From assembly GCA_026418155.1 (NCBI GenBank), contig JAOABV010000007.1:1-56809 (forward strand): a DNA stretch of 56,809 nt, written 5' to 3'. The notes under the pieces were generated by a model. It worked only from the letters and a program-made list of their open reading frames with translations. It ran no database searches and was not told the DNA's origin. Below, piece by piece: positions 25,415 through 34,131 of this stretch. A program made the position numbers and the translations under genes. Source of the DNA: a candidate division WOR-3 bacterium (lineage in GTDB: Bacteria; Hydrothermota; Tepidihabitantia; Tepidihabitantales; CAIPLT01). Within the stretch, counting starts at the first letter, position 1, and each line of letters opens with the position of its first letter.

Positions 25415-26233
25415 TCATAATATCCAAGCGACACTTTCTCGCATCAATTCTTTTGGGGTATTAGATAAAATTCCATAAAATATTTGCTTTAAGTTTTTCA
25501 GTTCCGTATCCCGAACCAGATAATAACCGACCAAAGGCTCATAGCCGAAAGTTGCAAAACGAGATAGATATAAAACCTTTTGCTTTTTTTCTTCGATTCG
25601 ACGTTCAAGTCTGCGAAATGAATTTTTGTTCAATAGATAATTAACACCATCTTCAATTGCATCTTGATATTTAATACTATTAATCCAGCGTAAGATTCCA
25701 TCCCAATTTTCATCAAATAGGCCTAAAAACACCTGTAATGGAATACCGCCGCCCCTAAGATAAATGTTAGTATATGTTATACTTTGATTTTTAGTATCTT
25801 GTTTTTCTTTTTCTGCAAAATATTTTATTCGCACGAAATTTCTAATATTTTCTAAATCAAAAGTGGTAATAAAATACTGATTAAGAAACTCATTGTCAAG
25901 AGCGTATAAGATAGCGATAATGCGCTGTGTCTGTTTTATTGGCGTCTTTAAGAAAAGTTCTTTGACCAATGGCTCATGACAATATTGGGCAAAGAATTTA
26001 TGATTTTCCTCTAAGTTTTGCTTAAGAAGATACTCAATCATTTTTGTTTTTGACGGAAATTCTTTTTCTGACACATCGGCTTGGTCACGCTCTTTGACTA
26101 ATGAAAGCAATCCATCTTCACTATCAGCATCAATAATTTTCTCGAAATCACTACGCTTGAGCAGTTTACTTTCTCGAGCCCGGACTCGACCAATGGCAAA
26201 TCCATAATCACTAATATTTGAGAATCTAATCAT
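25415..26233 (-). CDS. ntpC: V-type ATP synthase subunit C (V0 d/AC39-like)
   Basis: A 272-aa protein of the V0 d / A-type C family, the socket that joins the central stalk to the membrane ring. Supporting features are the N-terminal 'YGFAIGRVRARESKLLKRSDFEKII', the mid-region 'FDLENIRNFVRIKYFAEKEK', 'YLRGGGIPLQVFLGL' and the C-terminal 'RFATFGYEPLVGYYLVRDTELKNLKQIFYGIL', the last being the family's most conserved stretch. It is somewhat short against the usual 330-350 aa. It is the first V-ATPase gene in the run; the E, I and K genes that normally precede it are missing from this locus. hutH ends 80 nt upstream. Confidence 0.9.
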   Translation of the reverse strand: MIRFSNISDYGFAIGRVRARESKLLKRSDFEKIIDADSEDGLLSLVKERDQADVSEKEFPSKTKMIEYLLKQNLEENHKFFAQYCHEPLVKELFLKTPIKQTQRIIAILYALDNEFLNQYFITTFDLENIRNFVRIKYFAEKEKQDTKNQSITYTNIYLRGGGIPLQVFLGLFDENWDGILRWINSIKYQDAIEDGVNYLLNKNSFRRLERRIEEKKQKVLYLSRFATFGYEPLVGYYLVRDTELKNLKQIFYGILSNTPKELMRESVAWIL

Positions 26234-26313
26234 TTATTAAGTAATCCCATAAATTCATCTTTTTCTAATAAGATTTTAGTCTGTACAATTTCATATTAAT
26301 AATAAGACAATTT

Positions 26314-27807
26314 TTATAAATGAATGGTGTCATCCAGTAGTTTTCGAAATCCGTCTTTTAGTAATAAGTCTTTAACTTGTTCAATATCATCTTGATATAA
26401 ACGGTCCTTGGTAATAAATGGCACTTTATCGGAAAATATCTTATAAAATTTATCTAACTTTGAAGGCACTTTATATTTTGCCAGTTCAATAGCTTGCCGG
26501 GCACAGATTATTTCAATAGCCAAAATCGTAAGAACATTCTCTAAAATTTTTTGAACTTTATTGCACGCGGTCATTCCCATACTAACAAAATCTTCTTGGG
26601 ATGCTGAAGTTGAAACTGACTGAATTGAAGCCGGATGACTTAAGACCTTATTTTCGGCACAAAGTGCGCCCGCTAAAACTTGTAACATCATCAACCCTGA
26701 GTTCACTCCGGCGTCCTTGACTAAAAATGGTGGTAACCCAGAAAGTTTATCATCCAAAAGCCGGAAAATTCTCCGTTCTGAAATAAGCCCTAAAGTCGTT
26801 AATCCCACTGCCAAACAATCCATTGCTAAAGATAATGCCTGTCCATGAAAATTACCTCCGGAAATAATTGTGTTATCAACAATGATTGGATTATCTGTAA
26901 CTGAGTTTAGTTCAGTAGTGACAATCTGCTTTGCAAAATTTATCGCCATCTTTACGGCGCCACTCACCTGAGGGATACATCGTAAAGAATACGCGTCCTG
27001 AACTTGTTTTTTGTTAGGAGTGTATCCGGATAATAATTTCAAGAGAGTTTTGGCAGTAATAGTTTGTTCTGGATGGGGTTTAAGATTCATTATTCTCAAA
27101 TCAAAAGGTTCGATTTTCCCTTGTAATGCGACTATGCTCATTGCCGAGGCAATATCGTTAATTTTCGTCAAATACCTTGCTTCGGATACAACCCAAACAC
27201 CGGATGCACTCATTACCTCAGTACCATTGATTAATGCGAGTCCTTCTTTTGGCTCTAAATTTAATGGATTTATTCCGGCTCGCTTAAAAACCGATTTTGT
27301 TGGCATCATTTTATTTTGATACCACACCTTACCATAACCCAAAAGTGTCAGCGCAATAAAGGCTAAAGGAGCTAAATCACCAGAAGCACCCACTGAACCG
27401 GTCTCAGGAACCAAAGGTACAATATCTTTATTTAACATCGTCAACAGAAGATTAATCAATTGCGGTCTAACGCCGGAATACCCTTTGGCCAACATATTGG
27501 CTCTTAAAAACATTGCGGTTCGAACAATCTCTTTTTTTATAAAAGAGCCGGCACCAACCGCATGGGATAAAATTAAGTTTTTTTGCAGGTCTTTGATGTT
27601 ATCTTCTTCCAATAAGATATTAGCCAACGCACCAAAACCCGTATTTACTCCATAAACCGGCGTTTTCCCTTTTGCTACTTGATTAACCAGAGAATGAGAT
27701 TTTATAATCTGGGCAATACTCTTCTTGTTCAAACCAACATTTGTTCTATTTTGAGCAACTGCTTTAATTGTTTCAAAATCTAATTGTGGCTGTGGAATCA
27801 GTACCAT
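26314..27807 (-). CDS. hutH: Histidine ammonia-lyase (or close aromatic amino acid lyase/mutase relative)
   Basis: Eliminates ammonia from histidine to give urocanate. The 497-aa protein has Tyr52 in 'YGVNTGFG', 'LSHAVGAG' (81-87) and the Ala141-Ser142-Gly143 triad in 'GSVGASGDLAPLAF' that cyclises into the MIO electrophile. It also has 'INGTEVMSASGVW', 'QDAYSLRCIPQVSGA', 'NSVTDNPIIV' and 'GGNFHGQALSLAMD', as in HutH. No hutU, hutI or hutG lies nearby, so a role other than full histidine degradation (for example a tyrosine or phenylalanine mutase/lyase) should be kept open. A TTGACA-N16-TATGCT promoter lies ~100 nt upstream; AAGG sits 8 nt before the ATG. Confidence 0.88.
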   Translation of the reverse strand: MVLIPQPQLDFETIKAVAQNRTNVGLNKKSIAQIIKSHSLVNQVAKGKTPVYGVNTGFGALANILLEEDNIKDLQKNLILSHAVGAGSFIKKEIVRTAMFLRANMLAKGYSGVRPQLINLLLTMLNKDIVPLVPETGSVGASGDLAPLAFIALTLLGYGKVWYQNKMMPTKSVFKRAGINPLNLEPKEGLALINGTEVMSASGVWVVSEARYLTKINDIASAMSIVALQGKIEPFDLRIMNLKPHPEQTITAKTLLKLLSGYTPNKKQVQDAYSLRCIPQVSGAVKMAINFAKQIVTTELNSVTDNPIIVDNTIISGGNFHGQALSLAMDCLAVGLTTLGLISERRIFRLLDDKLSGLPPFLVKDAGVNSGLMMLQVLAGALCAENKVLSHPASIQSVSTSASQEDFVSMGMTACNKVQKILENVLTILAIEIICARQAIELAKYKVPSKLDKFYKIFSDKVPFITKDRLYQDDIEQVKDLLLKDGFRKLLDDTIHL

Positions 27808-28209
27808 TTTAATTGCCTTACTTTATTCGGTTAAACTTCATATTTATTTTCAACAACGAAACATCATTGTTATACCTTTTTTATAAATATTCTTCACTAT
27901 TAATCTATGTAGCATAACAACATTTATTTAACTGTCAAGTAAAAAATGGGACTTTGAAAAATCGCCAAGATGGAAGAGAAACGGAAACTTCTTAATGCCA
28001 GAGTTTAATCCTGTGAAAATCCTTTTGCTTTGGGCAATTGTTTATTTACGGTGACCTTTGTTTTTTTATGCTAAGGCTTACATTGGTATCGTTGTGCTTT
28101 TTGCATTTAATGATTAAAAGAAATTTTTCTGAAGCTCGCTATACTTTGTCTGCGTACAATTTGTCAAACGTAAAAATTATAAAAATAGTGTGCGACCGCA
28201 GGTTTTAAT
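27808..28209. other. Gap between hutH and the P-type ATPase gene
   Basis: Holds the hutH promoter and its ~100-nt leader, in which two very short ATG frames (5 and 7 codons) occur, the second ending at the hutH ribosome site. From about 27950 to 28209 the DNA is less AT-rich than typical spacers but has no sustained frame on either strand. Confidence 0.4.
27911..27938 (-). promoter_or_regulatory. Promoter of hutH
   Basis: Minus-strand TTGACA (27933-27938), 16-nt spacer, TATGCT (27911-27916). The predicted start near 27904 leaves a leader of about 97 nt. Confidence 0.45.
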
Positions 28210-30801
28210 TTATCTACCTTCAATTTTTTTTCGACCAATAATAATCTTAAAAACTTCAAACCAAAGAATACTTACTACCGCCGCAATAACTGATGCAAAC
28301 AGAAGAAGTGGAGAGGGTGGTGCGAATCGAAATATCTTGTTGAGTCCTGGAATATAGAGTGTTAAGCCCAAAGAGAGAATTGTGATACCAAATATCCAAC
28401 GCAGTGCATAGTTTTTTGTCGTAAAGAGTTTATTCCAAAATGGTCTAGTCCAAGACCGGTTAGCAAGAATTAAACCCAGATTAGTCACCACAATTGTAGT
28501 AAAACCCAAAGCCCTTGCTTCCGCATCACCATGTCCCTGATAGTATATATAGAGATATACACCAATGACTGCTAACATTGCGATAAAACCCTGAAGAAAA
28601 CTTATCAAAATATTTTTTTTGCTGAATAATGGTTCTTTAATACTAACCGGTGGCCGATTCATAATATCTTCCTCACCTGGCTCTGCTTCAAATACAATTG
28701 AACATACTGGGTCAATAATCAATTCCAAAAATGCAATATGAATTGGCAAAAGCACCAATGGCCAATGAAATAAAACTGGTAAAAACGATAATCCGGCAAT
28801 TGGCACATGGACGGCTAAAATATAAGACATTGCTTTTTTCAAATTATCTAAAATTCGTCGTCCCATTTTAATTGCTTTGACAATTGATGAAAAATCATCA
28901 TCTAATATAACGAGTGCCGAAGCTTCGCGAGCCACATCAGTGCCACGACCGCCCATAGCAATACCAATATGAGCTGACTTTAGTGCAATCGCATCATTAA
29001 CACCATCTCCAGTCATTACAGTGATTTCGCCATTTTCTTTTAACGCCTGAACAATACGCAATTTTTGTTCGGGTAGAATGCGGGCAAAGACATTAGTTGT
29101 TTTTATTCTCTCCCTTAATTCGCTATCCGTCATTTGTTCTAATTCTGAGCCGGTAATAACTTGATCCGGAGCGCAAATACCAATTTGACGAGCAATATGT
29201 TGTGCAGTCTGGGGATAATCTCCGGTTATCATAATTACCCGAATTTTAGCATGATAACATTCTTTTACTGATTCGCTGACATTTGGCCGCACTGGGTCTT
29301 TTAAACCAATTAAACCTAAAAACTCAAACTTAAAATCATGTTGTCCATCTGGAAGTTCATTTTTAGTATCCGATACCATAGATTGGGGAAGTGTCTTATG
29401 GAATTTAGCGCGTGCGACACCTATCACCCGAAGTCCATCATTTGCCATCAGATTAATGGTTTGGTTTAGTTTATCAATTTCATCGCAATTCAAGTGACAT
29501 AAATCAAATATGGCTTCTGGCGCCCCCTTGGCTGCAATCAAATAATCTTCTTTGTCTGGCGATTGCCAAACATTGGAAAGAGCCATCAAGTCTTTAGATA
29601 AAGGATATTCACGAATATGTAACCAGTTGTCGTGAAAATGTTCTGTATTCGATAAAGTGTAAACACCAAGACTTCTTATGGCTTTTTCCATTGGGTCAAA
29701 GGGGTCTTTTTGGCTGGCAAGAATTGCATATTCAATCAATTCGTGAAAAGTTTCCGGTAGATAAGTATTTTGTTTATTCTCGATATTATAAAAGCAACCC
29801 GCAGCAAAAATTCGTTGGACCTTCATCTGATTAAGTGTTAAAGTGCCAGTTTTATCCACACACAAGACAGTCGCAGAACCTAAAGTTTGAATTGCTTTGA
29901 TTCGACGAGTAAGAATACCATATTTTGACATTCGCCAAGCCCCTAAGGCTAAAAATATTGTTAACACCACTAAAAACTCCTCTGGCAATATTGCCATGGC
30001 TAAAGTAATACCAGCGAGAAATGCATGCAACCAATCTTTCCGACTCAATCCATAAACGATAACTACAGCAATAGACAAGATAACTCCCAGAAGCAGAAAA
30101 TCATGGACTAATCGACGAGTCTGCTTTTGTATGGGTGTTTCTTCAGGTTCTAAGGTCTTTAGGGTTTTACCAATTTTACCAATTTCACTCCTAATACCTG
30201 TGGCGACAACATAGCCGATACCAGTTCCTTGCACGACTAAGGTTCCGGAATAAACAAAAGGTAGATTATCCCCTCCGGGAGGTTTCAATGGAATATTAAT
30301 TTCGCCAGCAATTTTTCTTACCGGCACTGATTCGCCAGTTAAAATCGATTCATCAACTACAAGATTTGTTTCCGAAATTACTACAGCATCTGCCGGCACC
30401 CGGTCGCCTTCTTTCAACACGATAATATCACCTCGAACAACTTCACGGCCAGCAATTCTTTTCTGTTTTCCTTCCCGAATTACTAATGCCCGAGGACTCG
30501 TTAAGTCTCGCAAGGCGGAAAGTGTCCGTTCAGTTTTTCTTTCCTGATAAAATGTAATGCCCAAAACCACAAAAACAAAACCTAAAAGCATCAATGCATC
30601 CATCGTATTACCAAAGATGAGATAAACGAGTCCACTTGCAATTAATAATAACATCATAGGTTCTTTAATAATATCCAAGGCAATTTTTAATACATTACGG
30701 TCTTGAGATGTCGGAAGCGAATTAAAGCCCTCTATTCTGAGCCGATTTAATGCTTCGGTCTCGGATAATCCTCGGATATTATTAAGGTTTAAATTAGACA
30801 T
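28210..30801 (-). CDS. Cation-translocating P-type ATPase (Ca2+-ATPase-like)
   Basis: An 863-aa P2-type ATPase. From the ATG at 30799-30801: an N-terminal cation-ATPase domain (GLSETEALNRLRIEGFNSLP), TGES (155-158, actuator), PEE in TM4 (273-275), the phosphorylated Asp316 in DKTGTLT (316-322), an NTP-binding domain with KGAPE, then TGDYPQTA and MTGDGVNDAIALKSAHIGIAMG. Six C-terminal membrane segments end the protein. This layout fits the Ca2+/Mn2+ or Na+/K+ groups; substrate is inferred, not shown. A GTG at 30903 in frame would add 34 mostly hydrophobic residues, which is less likely. It is followed by 400 bp of spacer and preceded by the ROK gene on the same strand. Confidence 0.9.
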   Translation of the reverse strand: MSNLNLNNIRGLSETEALNRLRIEGFNSLPTSQDRNVLKIALDIIKEPMMLLLIASGLVYLIFGNTMDALMLLGFVFVVLGITFYQERKTERTLSALRDLTSPRALVIREGKQKRIAGREVVRGDIIVLKEGDRVPADAVVISETNLVVDESILTGESVPVRKIAGEINIPLKPPGGDNLPFVYSGTLVVQGTGIGYVVATGIRSEIGKIGKTLKTLEPEETPIQKQTRRLVHDFLLLGVILSIAVVIVYGLSRKDWLHAFLAGITLAMAILPEEFLVVLTIFLALGAWRMSKYGILTRRIKAIQTLGSATVLCVDKTGTLTLNQMKVQRIFAAGCFYNIENKQNTYLPETFHELIEYAILASQKDPFDPMEKAIRSLGVYTLSNTEHFHDNWLHIREYPLSKDLMALSNVWQSPDKEDYLIAAKGAPEAIFDLCHLNCDEIDKLNQTINLMANDGLRVIGVARAKFHKTLPQSMVSDTKNELPDGQHDFKFEFLGLIGLKDPVRPNVSESVKECYHAKIRVIMITGDYPQTAQHIARQIGICAPDQVITGSELEQMTDSELRERIKTTNVFARILPEQKLRIVQALKENGEITVMTGDGVNDAIALKSAHIGIAMGGRGTDVAREASALVILDDDFSSIVKAIKMGRRILDNLKKAMSYILAVHVPIAGLSFLPVLFHWPLVLLPIHIAFLELIIDPVCSIVFEAEPGEEDIMNRPPVSIKEPLFSKKNILISFLQGFIAMLAVIGVYLYIYYQGHGDAEARALGFTTIVVTNLGLILANRSWTRPFWNKLFTTKNYALRWIFGITILSLGLTLYIPGLNKIFRFAPPSPLLLFASVIAAVVSILWFEVFKIIIGRKKIEGR

Positions 30802-31112
30802 AAAATACCAAATTATTGTGTCTAAAATTAAAATAAATAAGAAAAGCCCACAAAAATTGACAAAATGTAATTGGACATCATTGAAAAATGTAACATACGG
30901 CACGCATCTGTATCAGCAAAACATAGTAAAACTTAAAGTAAAAAATACAAAAACCAAAATGACATATCAAAATACAAATAACATCCTTTTTGCATTTTAC
31001 ACGTTCATCTTGATATTTGATATTTAGTAGGCTTCTGTCTTGTTTAACCATTAAATTTATGTTAACTATTGCATACTTACCGAGTATTAACATAAGTTTG
31101 AATAACAAATGA
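30802..31112. other. Spacer between the P-type ATPase and ROK genes
   Basis: AT-rich spacer. Apart from the weak GTG extension of the ATPase frame (to 30903) I see no gene, repeat or structured RNA in it. TAATTT lies 8 nt before the ATPase ATG but lacks a good -35 box. Confidence 0.35.
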
Positions 31113-32297
31113 TTAACGGTAGATTTTACTAATGGTCGCAAGCCATTGTTTTTTATGCTGATGATTCGCAACTAAAAACAAAGCGCCATAATCAGCAATA
31201 TATTCTCCCAAAGGTGTAATTTCAACAACCAGTTGTTTGGAGAAAACACCTTCACAAAATTTAGATGATATTACTTTCTTTTTAATTAACTCTAAATAGC
31301 CGGGATTATTGAAAATAACTCTTCCTCCCAGACCGAATCTTTCGATATCGTGAATGTGGGAGATACTAACTAATACTTTTGCCAAGCGGTCTGCTGCAGT
31401 TTCAATGAGATAATAGGCGAATTGGTCAGTTTTCCGCTTCTTTTTATCAAGATTAGCCAATTTGAAAATCCTTTCCGATGTCAATTCCTGCTTATTATAA
31501 AGACTGATAAGTCGAGATTTTTTTACGATTTGAGACAGGTCATATTTATTTTGCGTTCGAATTTTTTCAAAGACACTTAATTCATTAAATGTATTAGGTT
31601 CATTAAAATAAATATCTAAAATTCTCACCGCCTGTTTTCTAACACCTTCCCCGGAGGCAAATGTCTCCAGACAGCCATAAGCACCGCATCCGCAAGCTAA
31701 TTTTAACCCCGGGAAATAACCATCAATAAGAATGTGGCCAATTTCATCTAAATCTCGTTTTGGACCACCACCACCAATTCCTGTGCTAATCGTAACATAA
31801 AAAGTCTTATTAGGGTCAAGACCTTTTTGATGATAATAACTGGCTTGGGCAATCCCAGCGGCGGTTGCATCATTTTCAATGACGATTTTAATTCGATTCG
31901 AAAATATTTTTTTTAATCTTGATACCAGATCAATCTTACAATACTTATCCTTATCAGAATCAGATTTTAATCGGATGTTGGCACCAATAAAAGTATTATC
32001 GCACTCTATTTTACCAGCAACCGATATTCCGATACCAGCTACTTGTGTTTTTTTTATACTCATCTCTTGAAGATAATCTGCTAATTTACTAATGATATAT
32101 TCAGTGATTTTCTCCACATTACAAAGTTGCTTATTTGAAGTAGGTATTAACTCTTTATTGTTTTGACAAAATGGACTTAGGTAGATTCTTTTAGAACATT
32201 TACCCCCAAATAGGTTGATATTCCCGGTTTCGGGTTCGGCTAAAACAAATCTGAGATAACTGCCGCCTAAGTCAACACCTAATAAATATTTTTTCAT
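31113..32297 (-). CDS. ROK family sugar kinase/regulator (glucokinase-like)
   Basis: A 394-aa ROK protein. 'LLGVDLGGSYLRFVLAEPETG' is the phosphate-1 loop, 'VIENDATAAGIAQASYYHQKG' carries the catalytic Asp, 'VTISTGIGGGGPKRDLDEIGHI' precedes the zinc-binding His, and 'CGCGAYGCLETFASG' is the Cys-rich ROK signature. No N-terminal winged helix is present, so it is a kinase rather than a NagC-type repressor. An insert around residues 225-285 makes it longer than the usual ~310-320 aa. Sugar phosphorylation here would feed glgC-dependent glycogen or glycolysis, but the substrate is unknown. A PTS IIA gene lies 310 nt upstream on the same strand. Confidence 0.9.
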   Translation of the reverse strand: MKKYLLGVDLGGSYLRFVLAEPETGNINLFGGKCSKRIYLSPFCQNNKELIPTSNKQLCNVEKITEYIISKLADYLQEMSIKKTQVAGIGISVAGKIECDNTFIGANIRLKSDSDKDKYCKIDLVSRLKKIFSNRIKIVIENDATAAGIAQASYYHQKGLDPNKTFYVTISTGIGGGGPKRDLDEIGHILIDGYFPGLKLACGCGAYGCLETFASGEGVRKQAVRILDIYFNEPNTFNELSVFEKIRTQNKYDLSQIVKKSRLISLYNKQELTSERIFKLANLDKKKRKTDQFAYYLIETAADRLAKVLVSISHIHDIERFGLGGRVIFNNPGYLELIKKKVISSKFCEGVFSKQLVVEITPLGEYIADYGALFLVANHQHKKQWLATISKIYR

Positions 32298-32609
32298 TCA
32301 GGTGAATTTTTATATAATTCATTTTTCTTGTTATACTTATAATCTTTCTTATTACTGTTGAACATTACATTATTATTATTTAATTCAATGTCTTTCTTTA
32401 TTGCGATTAAACATTATTTTGAATCTATTGTGAAAAAACGAATATTAAAACATATTGGTATTTATTATAAATAACTAAATAACGCTATATTGGTAAGGTT
32501 AATATTGCACTTGATATTTTGTACCTTAAATTACGAACCAAGATAATTGGTTTCATTTTTATATTTAGTTAAAAACATTGCAATAAAATTGTTAGATAAT
32601 CTTAATTAA
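32298..32609. other. Spacer between the ROK and PTS IIA genes
   Basis: Strongly AT-rich. I see no open frame, repeat or hairpin terminator that stands out. Confidence 0.35.
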
Positions 32610-33065
32610 TTATTCGTATTGACTAATTGTCTTTATAACCTCCTCGGCTGATTTTGCTTCTAAGAGATTTTTTCGGGCTTCGTCTTTTCTCAATAATCGG
32701 GAAAGTCGGGCTAAAGTCATAATGTATTCGGTTTTTTTATCTTCAGGCGCTGCTATAAGAAAAATCAAATACGAAGGTTGACCGTCCAGGCTGGAAAAAT
32801 CTACTCCAGAGAGAGACCTTCCAAAAACTAATGCAATATTTTTGACCGCTTTGGTTCGAGCATGGGGAATTGCAACTCCCTGTCCAATACCAGTACTTTC
32901 TAAATTTTCGCGTTTTAAGATTGCCGCAAAAAACTCTTCAGTATCTGTTATGATATTTTTATCTATAAGCACCTGAGATAATTCCTTTATTACTTCAATT
33001 TTTTCATTACTTTTGACATCTAAGATTATTGTATCCGGACTTAAAAACTCGGATATTTTTTGCAT
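32610..33065 (-). CDS. PTS IIA domain protein (fructose/PtsN type)
   Basis: A 151-aa stand-alone EIIA of the fructose-mannitol/nitrogen class. The phosphorylated histidine lies in 'TGIGQGVAIPHARTKAVKNIALVFGRS', and the rest follows the family ('FFAAILKRENLESTGIGQGVAIPH', 'YLIFLIAAPEDKKTEYIMTLARLSRLLR'). With no EIIB/EIIC beside it, it is more likely a regulatory PtsN-type protein than a transporter part; no HPr or enzyme I is in the window. A G-rich ribosome site (GGGGGCGGA) directly precedes the ATG. The next gene upstream on the strand encodes a universal stress protein. Confidence 0.9.
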   Translation of the reverse strand: MQKISEFLSPDTIILDVKSNEKIEVIKELSQVLIDKNIITDTEEFFAAILKRENLESTGIGQGVAIPHARTKAVKNIALVFGRSLSGVDFSSLDGQPSYLIFLIAAPEDKKTEYIMTLARLSRLLRKDEARKNLLEAKSAEEVIKTISQYE

Positions 33066-33209
33066 TCCGCCCCCTACATTTTAATAAATAATTTTTTCAT
33101 ATCGCAATCATAAAATACTATCTAATTAGTTGGGCTTAACAACGCCCTGATTCTTATTATCTGTTTTTATTTTTTACAAACGACATTATTGCATTGATAT
33201 TTTCTTGCT

Positions 33210-33626
33210 CTATTTTTGACAAAGTATATTATGGTTTTGAGGAACAAAGACCGTTGGGATAGTAGTGTTAGTAATAAATTTACTTATATTCAATTGTACT
33301 TGGTTAGATAAAACAAGCAAATCCGGTTGAAAAGTTTGAGTTAAATTGGCGAGTTTTTTAGTTATGTTGTTTCGTGAAAGTGCATCTACTTCTTCTAAAA
33401 GTAGAGAGATTTTAACTTCATTTTCAAAGGCGTCCTCTTCGAATTCATAAAGTTTTTGCCAAGCGTAATCTTCGGTTCTACTTCTAACTGTCGCAGAATG
33501 ATGTTTAATAATTGACACCGCAATGATTTGTGCTGAATAATGACGAGCAAGGGTAATCGCGAACATTGCTACTGACCGAAAGTCGTTTTTCGGTTCAATA
33601 TAGACTAATATTTTCTCTATTTTCAT
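33210..33626 (-). CDS. Universal stress protein (UspA) family
   Basis: A 138-aa protein with the UspA alpha/beta fold: 'MKIEKILVYIEPKNDFRSVAMFAITLARHYSAQIIAVSII' at the start, and a C-terminal half 'TQTFQPDLLVLSNQVQLNISKFITNTTIPTVFVPQ'. The ATP-binding G-x2-G-x9-G-S/T motif is not seen in that half, so it probably belongs to the non-ATP-binding group. Function is not known in detail. Its start codon lies inside the first of four tandem ~60-bp repeats that extend upstream. Confidence 0.78.
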   Translation of the reverse strand: MKIEKILVYIEPKNDFRSVAMFAITLARHYSAQIIAVSIIKHHSATVRSRTEDYAWQKLYEFEEDAFENEVKISLLLEEVDALSRNNITKKLANLTQTFQPDLLVLSNQVQLNISKFITNTTIPTVFVPQNHNILCQK

Positions 33627-33840
33627 TTTTATATAGTTATTATCTTAATAATAAACGCATATTTCAATATATATTTTCTCTGTTTTCGTTTTTATATAGT
33701 TTTATTTTAATAATAATCTCATATTTCAAATTTATTCTCTCTATTTTTATATAATTATTACCTTAATAACAAACATATATTTCAAATATTTTCTCTGTTT
33801 TCATTTTTATATAGTTTTATCTTAATAATAAACACATATT
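33608..33840. repeat. Four tandem copies of the universal-stress-gene 5' end and upstream DNA
   Basis: Units at 33608-33670, 33671-33729, 33730-33785 and 33786-33840 share the pattern 'atattttctct(a/g)ttttc-(a/g)tttttatatag-tt-tatcttaataataa-catatttcaa'. The first overlaps the start of the UspA-family gene: its tttcat contains the real ATG complement and the following codons. Units 2 to 4 repeat this start-codon region in decayed form (unit 4 keeps an ATG). The whole unit is conserved, so it is not a CRISPR. Confidence 0.85.
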
Positions 33841-34131
33841 AATGCAATATCTAAAAGTTTATTTCATTTTACCTTCAAAAACACCACATGTTCTGCACAC
33901 CAAACCCTATCGTAACCAAGATTCTTCGCTATATTTCTTAAGAAGTACCGGGTCATATAGATATTTTATCGGAACAATTGAAAATTTTCACAAGGTGCAA
34001 AAGACAACCAAAAGTCATATCCCGAAATGTCACTCTAATAAAGTTAGCCACATAATTCTAAGCGTATATTGTTTATTATTTACTAGAACAGAATCACAAC
34101 AAAAATTAAAATCCACAGTATACACTACCTA
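33841..34131. other. Spacer between the stress gene repeats and mnmE
   Basis: A plus-strand frame from 33842 runs into the complement of mnmE, but its codon content is poor and half of it is antisense to mnmE; I do not call it a gene. A minus-strand 30-codon frame (about 33850-33950, containing NLGYDRVWCAEHVVFLK) has protein-like composition and could be gene debris. Confidence 0.3.

Noticed and set aside
28210-30903. Longer P-type ATPase start at the GTG at 30903
   Set aside because: The extra 34 residues are atypical for the family and the internal ATG at 30801 gives the usual cation-ATPase N-terminus.
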